The notes below the pieces were generated by a model. It was not told the origin of the DNA. It worked only from the letters and a program-made list of their open reading frames with translations, and did no database searches. A stretch of DNA of 64,000 nt from Caballeronia sordidicola (lineage in GTDB: Bacteria > Pseudomonadota > Gammaproteobacteria > Burkholderiales > Burkholderiaceae): assembly GCF_000729995.1 (NCBI RefSeq), contig NZ_JNFG01000202.1, positions 124,001 through 188,000 of the forward strand, given 5' to 3'. Of this stretch, positions 43,210 to 52,558 are shown in pieces. How positions within the stretch are numbered: position 1 is the first letter of the stretch; every line of letters starts with the position of its first letter. Both the position numbers and the translations under genes were made by a program.

Positions 43210-44181
43210 TCAATGCCGTTGATCGGGAGCCGGGCTTACACCTTGGGAGATTTCTCCGGCCACAAAAAGTTGCGCCACGTCCACCGGATCGAATTCGTAG
43301 CGCTGGTTGCAGAACTCGCAGTGCACTTCCACGCTGCCGCGTTCTTCAACCACGCTGTCCACTTCGCCACGTCCCAGCATCTTGAGCATCCCGCCCACCT
43401 TCTCGCGCGAACACGTGCATTCGAAACGCGCTTGCGCCGGTTCAAAATGCTGTACGTTTTCTTGCCAGAAGAGCCGCTTGAATACCACCTCCGGCTCTTC
43501 CTTCAGCAACTCTTCGTTCGACAGCGTGCCGCCGAGATGGCACACGCGTTGCCATGTATCGGCGTCGTGTTCGCCCGGATGCGGAACGATACCGCCATCG
43601 CCGGGAAGCTTTTGCAACAGCATGCCCACGGCGCGCTCGGTGTTTGCGGCGAGCCACATGCGCGTGTCGAGCTGCTCCGAGTGATGCATGTAGTGTTCAA
43701 GCACTTCCGCCATCGACGCCAGCGGCCCATGCTCGCCGCTCAACGGAACGATGCCCTGATAAGCCTGCTGTCCAGGCTTCTTGTCGCGCGGATCGAGCGT
43801 GATCACGCAGCGGCCCTGGCCGTTGCGGTTGAGCAGGTCGGGGAGCGTCATGTCATCGGTGATTGGCACTGGTGCTTCGCTCGCGCCTTCAATGGACTCA
43901 GCCAGCTTGGCGGTTGCCCGCAGCGACAAATCCGAATTGCATTGCACGACAAGCATGGTCACCGGCCCGTCGCCGTAAATTTGCATGATGAGCGTGCCGT
44001 CGAACTTGAGATTGGCCGACAGCAGGGCGCACGCAGCCATCATTTCGCCGAGCACGTTGCGCACGGGCGTGGGGTACGAGCGGCGCGTGAGCACCTCCTG
44101 CCAGGTATCGCGCAGCGAGACGATCTCGCCACGCACCGGCGCCGCGTTGAACATGAATTTTTGAAGCTGGTCGTTAACCAC
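43210..44181 (-). CDS. hslO: redox-regulated chaperone Hsp33
   Basis: A holdase chaperone switched on by oxidation and unfolding. The 323-residue protein has the zinc-binding cysteines in FECTCSREKV (CxC) and HCEFCNQRY (CxxC) near the C-terminus, and NLKFDGTLIMQIYGDGPV in the core. The start is a GTG at 44181 with AGGA upstream; an ATG at codon 10 is the alternative but would remove conserved-looking residues. Confidence 0.95.
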   Translation of the reverse strand: MVNDQLQKFMFNAAPVRGEIVSLRDTWQEVLTRRSYPTPVRNVLGEMMAACALLSANLKFDGTLIMQIYGDGPVTMLVVQCNSDLSLRATAKLAESIEGASEAPVPITDDMTLPDLLNRNGQGRCVITLDPRDKKPGQQAYQGIVPLSGEHGPLASMAEVLEHYMHHSEQLDTRMWLAANTERAVGMLLQKLPGDGGIVPHPGEHDADTWQRVCHLGGTLSNEELLKEEPEVVFKRLFWQENVQHFEPAQARFECTCSREKVGGMLKMLGRGEVDSVVEERGSVEVHCEFCNQRYEFDPVDVAQLFVAGEISQGVSPAPDQRH

Positions 44182-44225
44182 GCTTGGGTCCTTTGATCGA
44201 TGGCGTAATGCGTGTCGACCGGCGT

Positions 44226-44750
44226 TCAGCCGATCCGCACGAGTTGCGCCTTGTAAAATTCACGACGGTCCGCGTAACCACGCGTCCCCGCCTGCATCTG
44301 GGCAATATCGGCTTCCGTGAGCTCGCGCACGGCTTTCGCGGGTGCGCCGAGGATCAGGGTGTTATCGGGGAAGGTTTTACCTTCAGTGACCACGGCGCCC
44401 GCGCCAACCAGGCAATTGCGGCCGATTACCGCACCATTCAAGACCACGGCCTGAATTCCGATCAACGCACCCTCCTTGATCGTGCAGCCGTGCAGCATGG
44501 CTTGATGGCCGATCGTCACGTTGGCTTCAATTGTCAGCGGAAAGCCCGGGTCGCTATGCAGCACGGCGCCTTCCTGGATATTGCTGCCGCGGCCGAGCAC
44601 GATGGGCTCGTTGTCGCCGCGCAGCGCGGCGCCGAACCAGACGCTCGAGTTTTCTTCCAGCGTCACACGGCCGATGATGGTCGCCGTATCAGCGACAAAG
44701 ACGCTTTCGTGGATGGTCGGGGCTGCGTCGCCGAGCTTATAGATTGCCAC
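44226..44750 (-). CDS. gamma-class carbonic anhydrase-like hexapeptide protein
   Basis: A 174-residue left-handed beta-helix protein. Hexapeptide repeats run from about 20 to 135, with the metal-site histidines in VLHSDPGFPL and IGHQAMLHGC, and APAKAVRELTE at the C-terminal helix. This is the YrdA/PaaY/CaiE-like branch; carbonic anhydrase activity is not proven for many members. The GTG start at 44750 has AGGAG at the right distance. It lies 44 bases upstream of hslO and may be cotranscribed with it. Confidence 0.88.
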   Translation of the reverse strand: MAIYKLGDAAPTIHESVFVADTATIIGRVTLEENSSVWFGAALRGDNEPIVLGRGSNIQEGAVLHSDPGFPLTIEANVTIGHQAMLHGCTIKEGALIGIQAVVLNGAVIGRNCLVGAGAVVTEGKTFPDNTLILGAPAKAVRELTEADIAQMQAGTRGYADRREFYKAQLVRIG

Positions 44751-45134
44751 TTTGTCTCCTGTGAGGCTTGATGTGAGCGATGAGCGCGGATTGACCGACT
44801 GGCCTGGGGCGCCGGCGTGACCGGCACAAATCGGATGAAATCCGATGAAATTTAAATCTCAAGCGATTTCAGGCGGATTGAAACGATGCTATAGACTGCG
44901 GCCGGGGCGCGCCTCAAGCCAAAAATCTTCCGTGGAAAGTGCTATTTTAGCCGGTTGCGCAAAAGCGACGCGCGGGCCGCCTTTTTACGAGCCTGATCGA
45001 CAGGTTCTCAACCGGGAATTCAAAACTGGCGTTTCTGACTCGGCCTGCCCGGGCGGCGGCGCGCCGGCGGTGCTGCCGATCAATCGTTACCGTTCATAAG
45101 CACCGCAAAAGTCACCCAAAGCACCTCTGGAATC
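44751..45134. other. 384-bp divergent intergenic region
   Basis: It lies between the gamma carbonic anhydrase-like gene and the DUF455 gene. An 84-codon open frame (44845-45099) has no recognisable features and I do not call it. On the minus strand a TAAAAT element near 44944-44949 is a possible -10. Confidence 0.5.
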
Positions 45135-45998
45135 ATGTCCGAACAGCTCGATTACTCCGCGTCCACCAGCGTGCGTCCGACCGCGCTGGCGTTGCTCCGA
45201 GAGCGCGATCCCGTCACCAAGGCGAGCGCTGCCCAGCAGTTCTACGAGCGTTTGCTTTTCGGGGACACCACCCTCGACACCACTGCCCACATTTCCGATC
45301 CACTCGATCTGCCCGGCCGCCCGACGACGCCGGAACTGGTTGCGCCGTCATCGCTGAAACGCCGCAGCATGCAGTCGGACGCGGGGCGGGCGGTGTTGCT
45401 GCACGCGCTCGCGCATATCGAATTCAACGCGATCAACCTGGCGCTCGATGCCGTCTGGCGCTTCTCTTCAATGCCTGACGCGTTTTATCGCGACTGGTTC
45501 AAGGTCGCCGCCGAGGAGTCGCGCCACTTTTCGTTGCTGAGCGCGCGTCTGGCGGAATTCGGCCATCAGTACGGCGATTTTCCCGCGCACGACGGCCTTT
45601 GGGAGATGGCGGAGCGCACGCGTGGCGACGTGCTTGCCCGCATGGCGCTCGTGCCGCGCACGCTGGAGGCGCGCGGCCTGGACGCTTCTCCGCCGATTCG
45701 CCGCCGCCTCGCTCAAGCGGGCGACCACACATCGGCGGCCATTCTCGATGTAATTCTCAACGATGAAATCGGCCACGTGCTGATCGGCAATCACTGGTTC
45801 CGGCACCTGTGCAGCGAGTCCGGTGCCGATCCGCACGCCACTTACGCGCAACTTGCCGATCAATATCACGCCCCCAAACTTCGCGGTCCGTTCAACTTCG
45901 AAGCACGTCGCGACGCCGGTTTCGATGAAGCCGAGTTACGCGCGCTGGCGGGTCTGGATGACATCGATTCCACTCAAACGGCCCCGATTTCGCGATGA
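45135..45998 (+). CDS. DUF455 ferritin-like family protein
   Basis: A 287-residue protein of the DUF455 family, predicted four-helix ferritin-like fold. Likely di-metal ligands are Glu and His residues in LLHALAHIEFNAINLALD, AAEESRHFSLL and LNDEIGHVLIGNHWF. Family members resemble the tRNA hydroxylase MiaE, but the reaction here is unknown. The stop overlaps the ATG of the next hydrolase gene (ATGA). Confidence 0.85.
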   Translation: MSEQLDYSASTSVRPTALALLRERDPVTKASAAQQFYERLLFGDTTLDTTAHISDPLDLPGRPTTPELVAPSSLKRRSMQSDAGRAVLLHALAHIEFNAINLALDAVWRFSSMPDAFYRDWFKVAAEESRHFSLLSARLAEFGHQYGDFPAHDGLWEMAERTRGDVLARMALVPRTLEARGLDASPPIRRRLAQAGDHTSAAILDVILNDEIGHVLIGNHWFRHLCSESGADPHATYAQLADQYHAPKLRGPFNFEARRDAGFDEAELRALAGLDDIDSTQTAPISR

Positions 45999-46900
45999 CC
46001 TCTCTCAAAACGCCCGTTTCCGAATTCATCACCACGCGCGGCACGCGACTGCACGTGCGCCGATGGGGATCGCCCGACGCACCCACACTGTTCATGCTGC
46101 ATGGCTGGATGGATATTTCGGCGTCGTTTCAATTCGTCGTCGATGCGCTGGCCGCTGACTGGCAGGTGATCGCGCCCGATGCACGCGGTTTCGGGCTGTC
46201 GGACTGGCCGGTCGCGCAAGGCAAGAGCGGCCATTACTGGTTCCAGGACTATCTGGCGGATCTGGATGCGCTGCTCGACCATTACGCGCCGGCGTCGCTG
46301 CGAGGGGAGCCGGTGAACCTGGTCGGCCATAGCATGGGCGCGAACGTTGTCTGCCTGTACGCAGGCGTGCGGCCGGAGCGGGTGCGGCGCGTGGTCGATC
46401 TCGAGGGATTCGGCATGCCAGCCACCAAGGCAGAGCGTTCGCCCGCACGGCTTGCGCAATGGCTGGACGATTTGCACGCGCCGCCAACGCTCAACACCTA
46501 CGCCACGCTCGATGACGTCGCCCAGCGGCTGATCCGTACGAATTCGCGTCTGCCACTGGCGAAAGCGCGGTTTCTGGCGCAGCACTGGGCCAATTCCGAC
46601 GATACCGGCCGTTTCCATCTGCTCGCCGATCCGGCGCACAAAATGCGTGGGCCATTGCTGTACCGGCTGGACGAGGTGATGGCCGTCTGGTCGAAGGTTC
46701 AGGCAAAGGTCCTGCACGTCGAGGCGCTCGCTTCGCCGACCCTCGCGATGATCGCCGGCGATGTTCCAATCGACGAATTCAAGCAGCGTTTCAAGGCGTT
46801 TAGCGATTGGCGCGAGGAGGTCGTCGATCACGCCGGCCATATGCTTCATCACGATCAGCCGGAGCGGGTGGCAGCGCTGATCGAGTCGTTTTGCGCTTGA
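45995..46900 (+). CDS. alpha/beta hydrolase
   Basis: A 301-residue alpha/beta hydrolase. The nucleophile elbow is GHSMGA in LVGHSMGANVVCLYAG, the oxyanion region is LHGWMDISASF, and the late His is in HAGHMLHHDQPE. It is translationally coupled to the DUF455 gene. The substrate is not known. Confidence 0.88.
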   Translation: MTSLKTPVSEFITTRGTRLHVRRWGSPDAPTLFMLHGWMDISASFQFVVDALAADWQVIAPDARGFGLSDWPVAQGKSGHYWFQDYLADLDALLDHYAPASLRGEPVNLVGHSMGANVVCLYAGVRPERVRRVVDLEGFGMPATKAERSPARLAQWLDDLHAPPTLNTYATLDDVAQRLIRTNSRLPLAKARFLAQHWANSDDTGRFHLLADPAHKMRGPLLYRLDEVMAVWSKVQAKVLHVEALASPTLAMIAGDVPIDEFKQRFKAFSDWREEVVDHAGHMLHHDQPERVAALIESFCA

Positions 46901-46998
46901 ACCCCGCGGCGCTGAATTTTGTGATCGAACGATCGGTCAGCGCCAGAACCCGTTTGACGCGTTGCAGTAGAATGAGCGGTAACCCTAGAGCTTCCAAA

Positions 46999-47829
46999 AT
47001 GAACGCCGATCTGCATTGCCATTCCACCGTTTCTGACGGCCAACTCGCTCCAGCCGAGGTTGCCGCGCGCGCTCATGCGGGCGGTGTGACGCTGTGGGCG
47101 CTCACTGACCACGATCAGCTTGGCGGCCAGCGCGAGGCGCGAGAAGCGGCGCAAGCGCTTGGCATGGGGTATCTCGGTGGCGTGGAGATTTCGGTGACGT
47201 GGGCGGGGCGTACGGTGCATATCGTCGGCCTGAACGTGGATGCCGAAAACCAGGCGCTGATCGACGGCTTGGCAGCCACACGCAGCGGCCGCCAGGCGCG
47301 TGGTGAAGCCATTGGAGAGGCGCTGGCCGGCATCGGCATCCCGAACGCCTACGAGGGCGCGCTGCACTACGTGAACGATCCCGCCATGATCTCGCGCACG
47401 CACTTCGCGCGCTTCCTGGTTGAAAAGGGCTACGCGGAATCGACTTCGGACGTGTTCTCGAAATATCTCGGCGACGGCAAGCCGGGCTATGTCGGCCATC
47501 GCTGGTCCAAACTCGCGGACGCCATGAAATGGATCAAGGCAGCGGGCGGCGAGGCGGTGATCGCGCATCCCGGGCGTTACGATTTCTCGCCGGTCGAATT
47601 CGCCGCGTTTTTCGATGAATTCATCCAGCTCGGCGGCCGCGCGATTGAAGTGGTGACTGGCAGCCATACGCCGGACCAGTATCGCGAATATGCTGAAGTC
47701 GCCCGGCGGTATGGCTTTCTCGCCTCGCGCGGCTCGGATTTTCATGCGGCAGGCGAGGGGCGTATCGACCTCGGCCAGTTGCCGCCGCTTCCCGCCGATC
47801 TGAAGCCGGTGTGGGAGTGCCTGATTTAA
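46999..47829 (+). CDS. rnm: PHP-domain phosphoesterase, RNase AM (YciV) family
   Basis: A 276-residue PHP-domain enzyme. Metal-binding motifs are DLHCHSTVSDG, ALTDHDQ, AVIAHPGRY and SRGSDFHA. In Escherichia the homologue YciV (RNase AM) trims 5' ends of rRNA precursors and removes short RNAs. The start is set at MNADLHCHS (46999); the frame upstream overlaps the hydrolase. The yciO gene follows after about 300 bases, as in the YciV-YciO neighbourhood of other proteobacteria. Confidence 0.88.
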   Translation: MNADLHCHSTVSDGQLAPAEVAARAHAGGVTLWALTDHDQLGGQREAREAAQALGMGYLGGVEISVTWAGRTVHIVGLNVDAENQALIDGLAATRSGRQARGEAIGEALAGIGIPNAYEGALHYVNDPAMISRTHFARFLVEKGYAESTSDVFSKYLGDGKPGYVGHRWSKLADAMKWIKAAGGEAVIAHPGRYDFSPVEFAAFFDEFIQLGGRAIEVVTGSHTPDQYREYAEVARRYGFLASRGSDFHAAGEGRIDLGQLPPLPADLKPVWECLI

Positions 47830-48135
47830 AGCTGGACCGTGCCGGTTCATAGTCGGGCCGCGCGTTGATGCGTTTGGTTGAATCTACTAAACGCCGCGCA
47901 CGATCCTTGCATCCACCCGCTTCTGTCTGTCGCGCAACTGCGTGCATTTGCGGGTATTCTCGCGTGTTCGCATGGGAGCCGCCCGGCGCTTTATAGCTGA
48001 TATCCAACGTGAATTCAGTTTGAAGCCGCGGGCGATATGCCCGGTGCGCAAAACATAAAAAACGCAACGCGTGCGCCAAACGTGCCGGCGCCGGTTTGCA
48101 GGCAACTCCGGACAACCCACTTACGTCATCTTGTC
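47830..48135. other. 306-bp intergenic region, rnm to yciO
   Basis: No gene, RNA or terminator is recognised here. Confidence 0.5.
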
Positions 48136-48774
48136 ATGTCTCAATTCTTTCGAATTCATCCTGACAATCCGCAGCCGCGCCTGATCAACCAAGCGGTGCA
48201 AATCATCAATGATGGCGGCATTGTCGCGTTGCCGACCGATTCCAGCTACGCGCTCGCGTGTCATCTCGACGATAAAAACGCGGTCGAACGCATCCGCCGG
48301 ATTCGCGGGCTCGACGACAAGCAACTGCTTTCGCTGCTAGTGCGCGATTTGTCGGAATTGTCGAATTTCGCGATCGTCGATAACCGTAACTATCGTCTGA
48401 TTAAATCGGTTACGCCCGGTCCTTACGTGTTCGTGCTTCAGGCGACGAAGGAAGTCCCCCGGCGCCTGTCGCACCCATCGCGAAAGACGATCGGCCTGCG
48501 TGTGCCGAATCACGCAATCACGCTCGCGTTGCTTGAAGCGCTGGGCCAGCCGCTGCTCGGCTCGACCCTGATCCTTCCACCCGACCCCCATCCGCTCAAC
48601 GACGCCGAAGAGATTCGCCAGCGACTGGAAAAACAGATCGACCTGGTCATCGACGCCGGTGCATGCGCGATGGAACCTTCCACGGTGATCGACCTGACCG
48701 GCGACGAACCGGTGCTGGTGCGCCCCGGCCGAGGCAGTCTGGAACCATTTGGCCTTACCGCCGAAAGCGCCTGA
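48136..48774 (+). CDS. yciO: Sua5/YciO/YrdC-family protein, YciO type
   Basis: A 212-residue member of the YrdC fold, which includes threonylcarbamoyl-AMP synthases for tRNA. MSQFFRIHPDNPQPRLINQ and GIVALPTDSSYALAC at the N-terminus, and SRKTIGLRVPNHAI in the core, are typical of the YciO branch. YciO is less well understood than TsaC, so tRNA modification activity is inferred. The frame upstream of 48136 is not family-like. Confidence 0.88.
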   Translation: MSQFFRIHPDNPQPRLINQAVQIINDGGIVALPTDSSYALACHLDDKNAVERIRRIRGLDDKQLLSLLVRDLSELSNFAIVDNRNYRLIKSVTPGPYVFVLQATKEVPRRLSHPSRKTIGLRVPNHAITLALLEALGQPLLGSTLILPPDPHPLNDAEEIRQRLEKQIDLVIDAGACAMEPSTVIDLTGDEPVLVRPGRGSLEPFGLTAESA

Positions 48775-48935
48775 AAACCCCCGCACGATGACACAATAGG
48801 CAGTGACGCTACGTTCGGGTGAATAGCCCCGGGCGCAAACTCACTGTCTCGACGCTCGCGCCCCATTGCCCCTGGGCGAACGCCAAACCGTCCGCCAACG
48901 AGTGGCGCCACAACTGCTTGATACAATAGCGAGCT

Positions 48936-49601
48936 ATGGATTCCTCCCTGATACAAACTATCGCGGTCTACGCGCTCCCGGTGATCTTCGCGATCACGCT
49001 GCATGAGGCCGCTCATGGTTATGCGGCCCGTCTGCTGGGCGACAACACCGCTTACGTGCTTGGCCGCGTGTCGCTCAACCCAATGCGCCACATCGACCCC
49101 GTCGGCACGCTCGCGATTCCGCTGATCCTTTATTTCGTCACCAGCGGTGCGTTCATGTTCGGTTATGCGAAGCCGGTGCCCGTGGCATTCGGGAACCTGC
49201 GCAATCCGCGCTGGGGCAGCTTGTGGGTCGCGGCGGCAGGACCGGCGAGCAATTTCGTCCAGGCGCTGATCTGGGGCGTGGTCGCGGTGCTGCTGGCGTC
49301 GTTCAATGTCAGCGAACCGTTCTTTACGCGCATGGCTGCGGCCGGCGTTGGCGTGAATCTCGTGCTCGGCGTGCTCAACCTTTTCCCCTTGCCGCCGCTC
49401 GATGGTGGACGCGTCCTGATGGCGCTGCTGCCTGTGCGCGCATCGATCATGCTGTCGCGGCTCGAACCGTACGGTTTTTTCATCGTGATGGCACTTGTCA
49501 TGACCGGTACCTTGACGCGTTTCTGGCTCGGGCCGCTCGTGAGCGCCGGGTATGTCGCGGTGTCGGCCGTCCTGAATCCCCTTGCCTCGCTTTTACAATA
49601 A
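48936..49601 (+). CDS. site-2 protease family (M50) membrane metalloprotease
   Basis: A 221-residue intramembrane protease. The zinc motif HEAAH (His23, Glu24, His27) lies in the first membrane segment, and the third ligand in NLFPLPPLDGGRVLMA. Four or five membrane helices are predicted. No PDZ domain is present, so it is the short type common beside trpS. A TACAAT element at 48922-48927 lies only 8 bases before the ATG. Confidence 0.9.
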   Translation: MDSSLIQTIAVYALPVIFAITLHEAAHGYAARLLGDNTAYVLGRVSLNPMRHIDPVGTLAIPLILYFVTSGAFMFGYAKPVPVAFGNLRNPRWGSLWVAAAGPASNFVQALIWGVVAVLLASFNVSEPFFTRMAAAGVGVNLVLGVLNLFPLPPLDGGRVLMALLPVRASIMLSRLEPYGFFIVMALVMTGTLTRFWLGPLVSAGYVAVSAVLNPLASLLQ

Positions 49602-49605
49602 ATCC

Positions 49606-50808
49606 ATGTTCCCTGACCGTATCTTCTCCGGCATGCGGCCGACCGGCTCGCTGCATCTAGGCCACTATCACGGCGTGCTCAAGAACTGGGTGCGGCTGCA
49701 GTCCGAGTACCCGTGCTTTTTCGCGGTCGTCGACTGGCATGCGCTGACGACCCACTACGAAACGCCTGAAGTCATCGAGAAGAACGTCTGGGAGGTGCTG
49801 ATCGACTGGCTCGCGTCCGGCATCGATCCGGCGCAGGCCACGCTCTTCATCCAGAGCCGCGTGCCCGAACACGCCGAGCTTGCGCTGCTGCTCGGCATGA
49901 GCACGCCGCTCGGCTGGCTCGAACGCGTGCCGACCTACAAAGAGCAGATCGAGAAGCTGAAGGAAAAGGACCTGACCACGTACGGTTTTCTCGGTTATCC
50001 GGTGCTGATGGCCGCCGACATCCTGCTGTACCGCGGGTCGCTCGTGCCGGTCGGCGAGGACCAGGTGCCGCACGTGGAGATGACACGCGAGATCGCGCGG
50101 CGCTTTAATTATCTGTACGGGCGCGAGGCGGATTTCGAAGAGAAAGCGCTCGATGCCGCGAAGAAACTCGGTGGCAAACGCGCGAAGCTTTATCACGAGC
50201 TGCGAGTCGCGTATCAGCAGGAAGGCAATGACGAGGCGCTTGAAAAAGCGCGGGCGATGTTGCAGGAATCGCAGAGCCTGTCCATGGCCGATCGCGAACG
50301 GCTGTTCGGATACCTGGAAGGCGCGCGCAAGATCATTCTGGTCGAGCCGCAGGCGCTGCTGACCGAAGCCTCGCGCATGCCGGGACTCGATGGCGCGAAG
50401 ATGTCGAAGTCGTATGGCAACACCATCGGCTTGCGTGAAGATGCCGAGACCATCACGAAGAAAGTCCGCACCATGCCGACCGATCCGGCGCGGGTTCGCC
50501 GTACCGATCCCGGCGATCCGGACAAATGCCCGGTGTGGCAACTGCATCAGGTCTATACCGATGAAACCACGCACAAGTGGGTGCAGACGAACTGCCGCAG
50601 CGCGGGAATTGGCTGCCTCGAATGCAAGCAGCCGGTGATCGAAGGCATTTTGCGCGAGCAGCAACCCATGCTGGAACGCGCGCAGAAATACATGGACGAT
50701 CCGTCGCTTTTGCGCGCGATCGTGGCCGACGGTTGCGACAAGGCGCGCAAGTTCGCGGTCGAGACCATGCGCGACGTTCGCGACGCGATGGGTCTCTCAT
50801 ACAACTGA
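49606..50808 (+). CDS. trpS: tryptophanyl-tRNA synthetase
   Basis: Charges tRNA-Trp. The 400 residues carry the class I motifs GSLHLGHYHG (HIGH) and AKMSKSYGN (KMSKS). Compared with the 334-residue enteric enzyme, there is an insert of roughly 60 residues between the catalytic halves (about 175-240, Lys/Glu-rich helical). The start is 4 bases after the M50 stop. Confidence 0.96.
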   Translation: MFPDRIFSGMRPTGSLHLGHYHGVLKNWVRLQSEYPCFFAVVDWHALTTHYETPEVIEKNVWEVLIDWLASGIDPAQATLFIQSRVPEHAELALLLGMSTPLGWLERVPTYKEQIEKLKEKDLTTYGFLGYPVLMAADILLYRGSLVPVGEDQVPHVEMTREIARRFNYLYGREADFEEKALDAAKKLGGKRAKLYHELRVAYQQEGNDEALEKARAMLQESQSLSMADRERLFGYLEGARKIILVEPQALLTEASRMPGLDGAKMSKSYGNTIGLREDAETITKKVRTMPTDPARVRRTDPGDPDKCPVWQLHQVYTDETTHKWVQTNCRSAGIGCLECKQPVIEGILREQQPMLERAQKYMDDPSLLRAIVADGCDKARKFAVETMRDVRDAMGLSYN

Positions 50809-50826
50809 TGTAATTGATGACACACG

Positions 50827-51447
50827 ATGTCAGCGCCTGAACAGTCACCCACGCCGCCCACTCCACCGACCACCGCCAGTGCATGGATCGAACAATGGTC
50901 GCATCTGGTGGAGCAGGGCGGTGCGGTGCTCGATGTCGCGTCGGGCAATGGCCGTCACGCGCGTCATTTCGCTCGGCGCGGACATCCGGTGCTGGCACTG
51001 GATCGTGATGAAACCGCTTTGGCAAGTCTCGCCGGCGTGCAGCATGTCGCGACGCGTTGCGCCGATCTGGAAAACGCAAGCTGGCCACTGCGGGCCGACG
51101 AGAAATTTGCCGCGGTCGTGGTGACGAACTACCTGCACCGGCCCCTGTTCCCCTATCTATTCGATGCCCTCGCGCCCGGCGGCGTGCTGCTCTACGAGAC
51201 CTTCGCGGCGGGCAACGAACGGTTTGGCAAGCCCTCGAACCCGAACTTCCTGCTCAATCCCGGCGAACTGCTCGACGCCGTGCGGGGCAGGTTGCGGGTC
51301 ATCGCTTATCAGGATGGTTTTATCACCGTGCCGCGCGCATCCTGCGTGCAGCGCGTCGTCGCTGCCGCCCCGTTGCGGCCCACGCCAACCGGCCTTACGG
51401 AACGTAACAATGCGTCAGATCCCGTTCGTTACGTGCTGCAGGGCTAA
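50827..51447 (+). CDS. class I SAM-dependent methyltransferase
   Basis: A 206-residue Rossmann methyltransferase. Motif I is LDVASGNGRHARHFARRGH, followed by VLALDRDE and the post-motif VVVTNYLHRPLFPYLFDAL. It resembles TehB/tellurite-resistance-like enzymes; the substrate is unknown. It lies between trpS and dapA in the same direction. Confidence 0.88.
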   Translation: MSAPEQSPTPPTPPTTASAWIEQWSHLVEQGGAVLDVASGNGRHARHFARRGHPVLALDRDETALASLAGVQHVATRCADLENASWPLRADEKFAAVVVTNYLHRPLFPYLFDALAPGGVLLYETFAAGNERFGKPSNPNFLLNPGELLDAVRGRLRVIAYQDGFITVPRASCVQRVVAAAPLRPTPTGLTERNNASDPVRYVLQG

Positions 51448-51489
51448 TCCGCTACAATCGCGGTTTACCGACCAATTTCATAGCGTTTC

Positions 51490-52395
51490 ATGACAAACGG
51501 AACACACGGCGGCATCCAGATCCGCGGCAGCATTCCTGCCATCGTCACCCCGATGCACGAGGACGGTAGTCTCGATCTGCCGGCGTTTCGAAAACTGATT
51601 GACTGGCATGTTGAAGAGGGTACGAACGGCCTCGTCGTGGTCGGCACCAGCGGCGAATCGGCCACGCTCTCGGTGGACGAACACATCCTGATGGTGAAAA
51701 CCGCCGTCGAACACACGGCCAAGCGTTTTCCGATCATCGCTGGCGCGGGGGGTAACTCCACGTCGGAGGCGGTCGAGCTGGCGAAAGCAGCGAAGGAAGT
51801 CGGCGCCGACGCCACGCTGCAAGTAGTTCCTTATTACAACAAGCCGACGCAAGAAGGCATGTACCAGCACTTCCGCAAAATCGCGGAATCGGTCGACCTG
51901 CCCGTCATCCTGTATAACGTGCCGGGCCGGACCGTTGCCGACATGAACCACGACACCGTGCTGCGTCTCGCTGACGTGCCGGGCATCGTGGGCGTGAAAG
52001 AGGCAACGGGCAATATCGATCGTGCGGCGAACCTGATCAAGTACGCGCCTGCGCATTTTGCGATCTACAGCGGTGACGATCCGACCGCGATTGCATTGAT
52101 GCTGCTCGGTGGTCACGGCAATATTTCGGTGACCGCGAACGTCGCGCCGAGAGCGATGAGCGAACTGTGCCGCGCGGCGCTTGCCGGCGACGCGATCACC
52201 GCGCGCAAGATTCACCTGAGCTTGCTGTCGCTGCACAAGCAGATGTTTTGCGAATCGAATCCAATCCCCGCGAAGTGGGCGCTTGCTGCGCTCGGGCGGA
52301 TGGAAGGCGGAATTCGCCTGCCACTGACGCCGCTCGACGCGCGCTACCACGACGTTGTTCGCGACGCGTTGCGCGAAACAGGACTTCTGGCCTGA
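51490..52395 (+). CDS. dapA: 4-hydroxy-tetrahydrodipicolinate synthase
   Basis: First committed step of the diaminopimelate/lysine pathway, condensing pyruvate with aspartate semialdehyde. The 301 residues have the Schiff-base Lys170 in GVKEATGN, Tyr142 in LYNVPGRT and GTSGES at 52-57 (Thr53-Ser54 where many enzymes have Thr-Thr). A TACAAT -10-like element lies at 51453-51458. bamC follows, a very common pairing. Confidence 0.97.
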   Translation: MTNGTHGGIQIRGSIPAIVTPMHEDGSLDLPAFRKLIDWHVEEGTNGLVVVGTSGESATLSVDEHILMVKTAVEHTAKRFPIIAGAGGNSTSEAVELAKAAKEVGADATLQVVPYYNKPTQEGMYQHFRKIAESVDLPVILYNVPGRTVADMNHDTVLRLADVPGIVGVKEATGNIDRAANLIKYAPAHFAIYSGDDPTAIALMLLGGHGNISVTANVAPRAMSELCRAALAGDAITARKIHLSLLSLHKQMFCESNPIPAKWALAALGRMEGGIRLPLTPLDARYHDVVRDALRETGLLA

Positions 52396-52558
52396 CGGCC
52401 GGCAGTGGGGTGCATTTAAAACGTGCGTCCCACTGCAATGCAGTGGCTTCGGCCTTACTACCGTTTGGCCAGCCAGCGAGTGTCATCAACCCGTCGTTCA
52501 TCGACCCGTTCCCGGCTTAGCTTCCAGGCAACGCGCATTCAGCATCACGAAGGACCTC

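Noticed and set aside
44845..45099. 84-codon plus-strand open frame in the gap before the DUF455 gene
   Set aside because: No ribosome site, no recognisable domain and irregular codon use.
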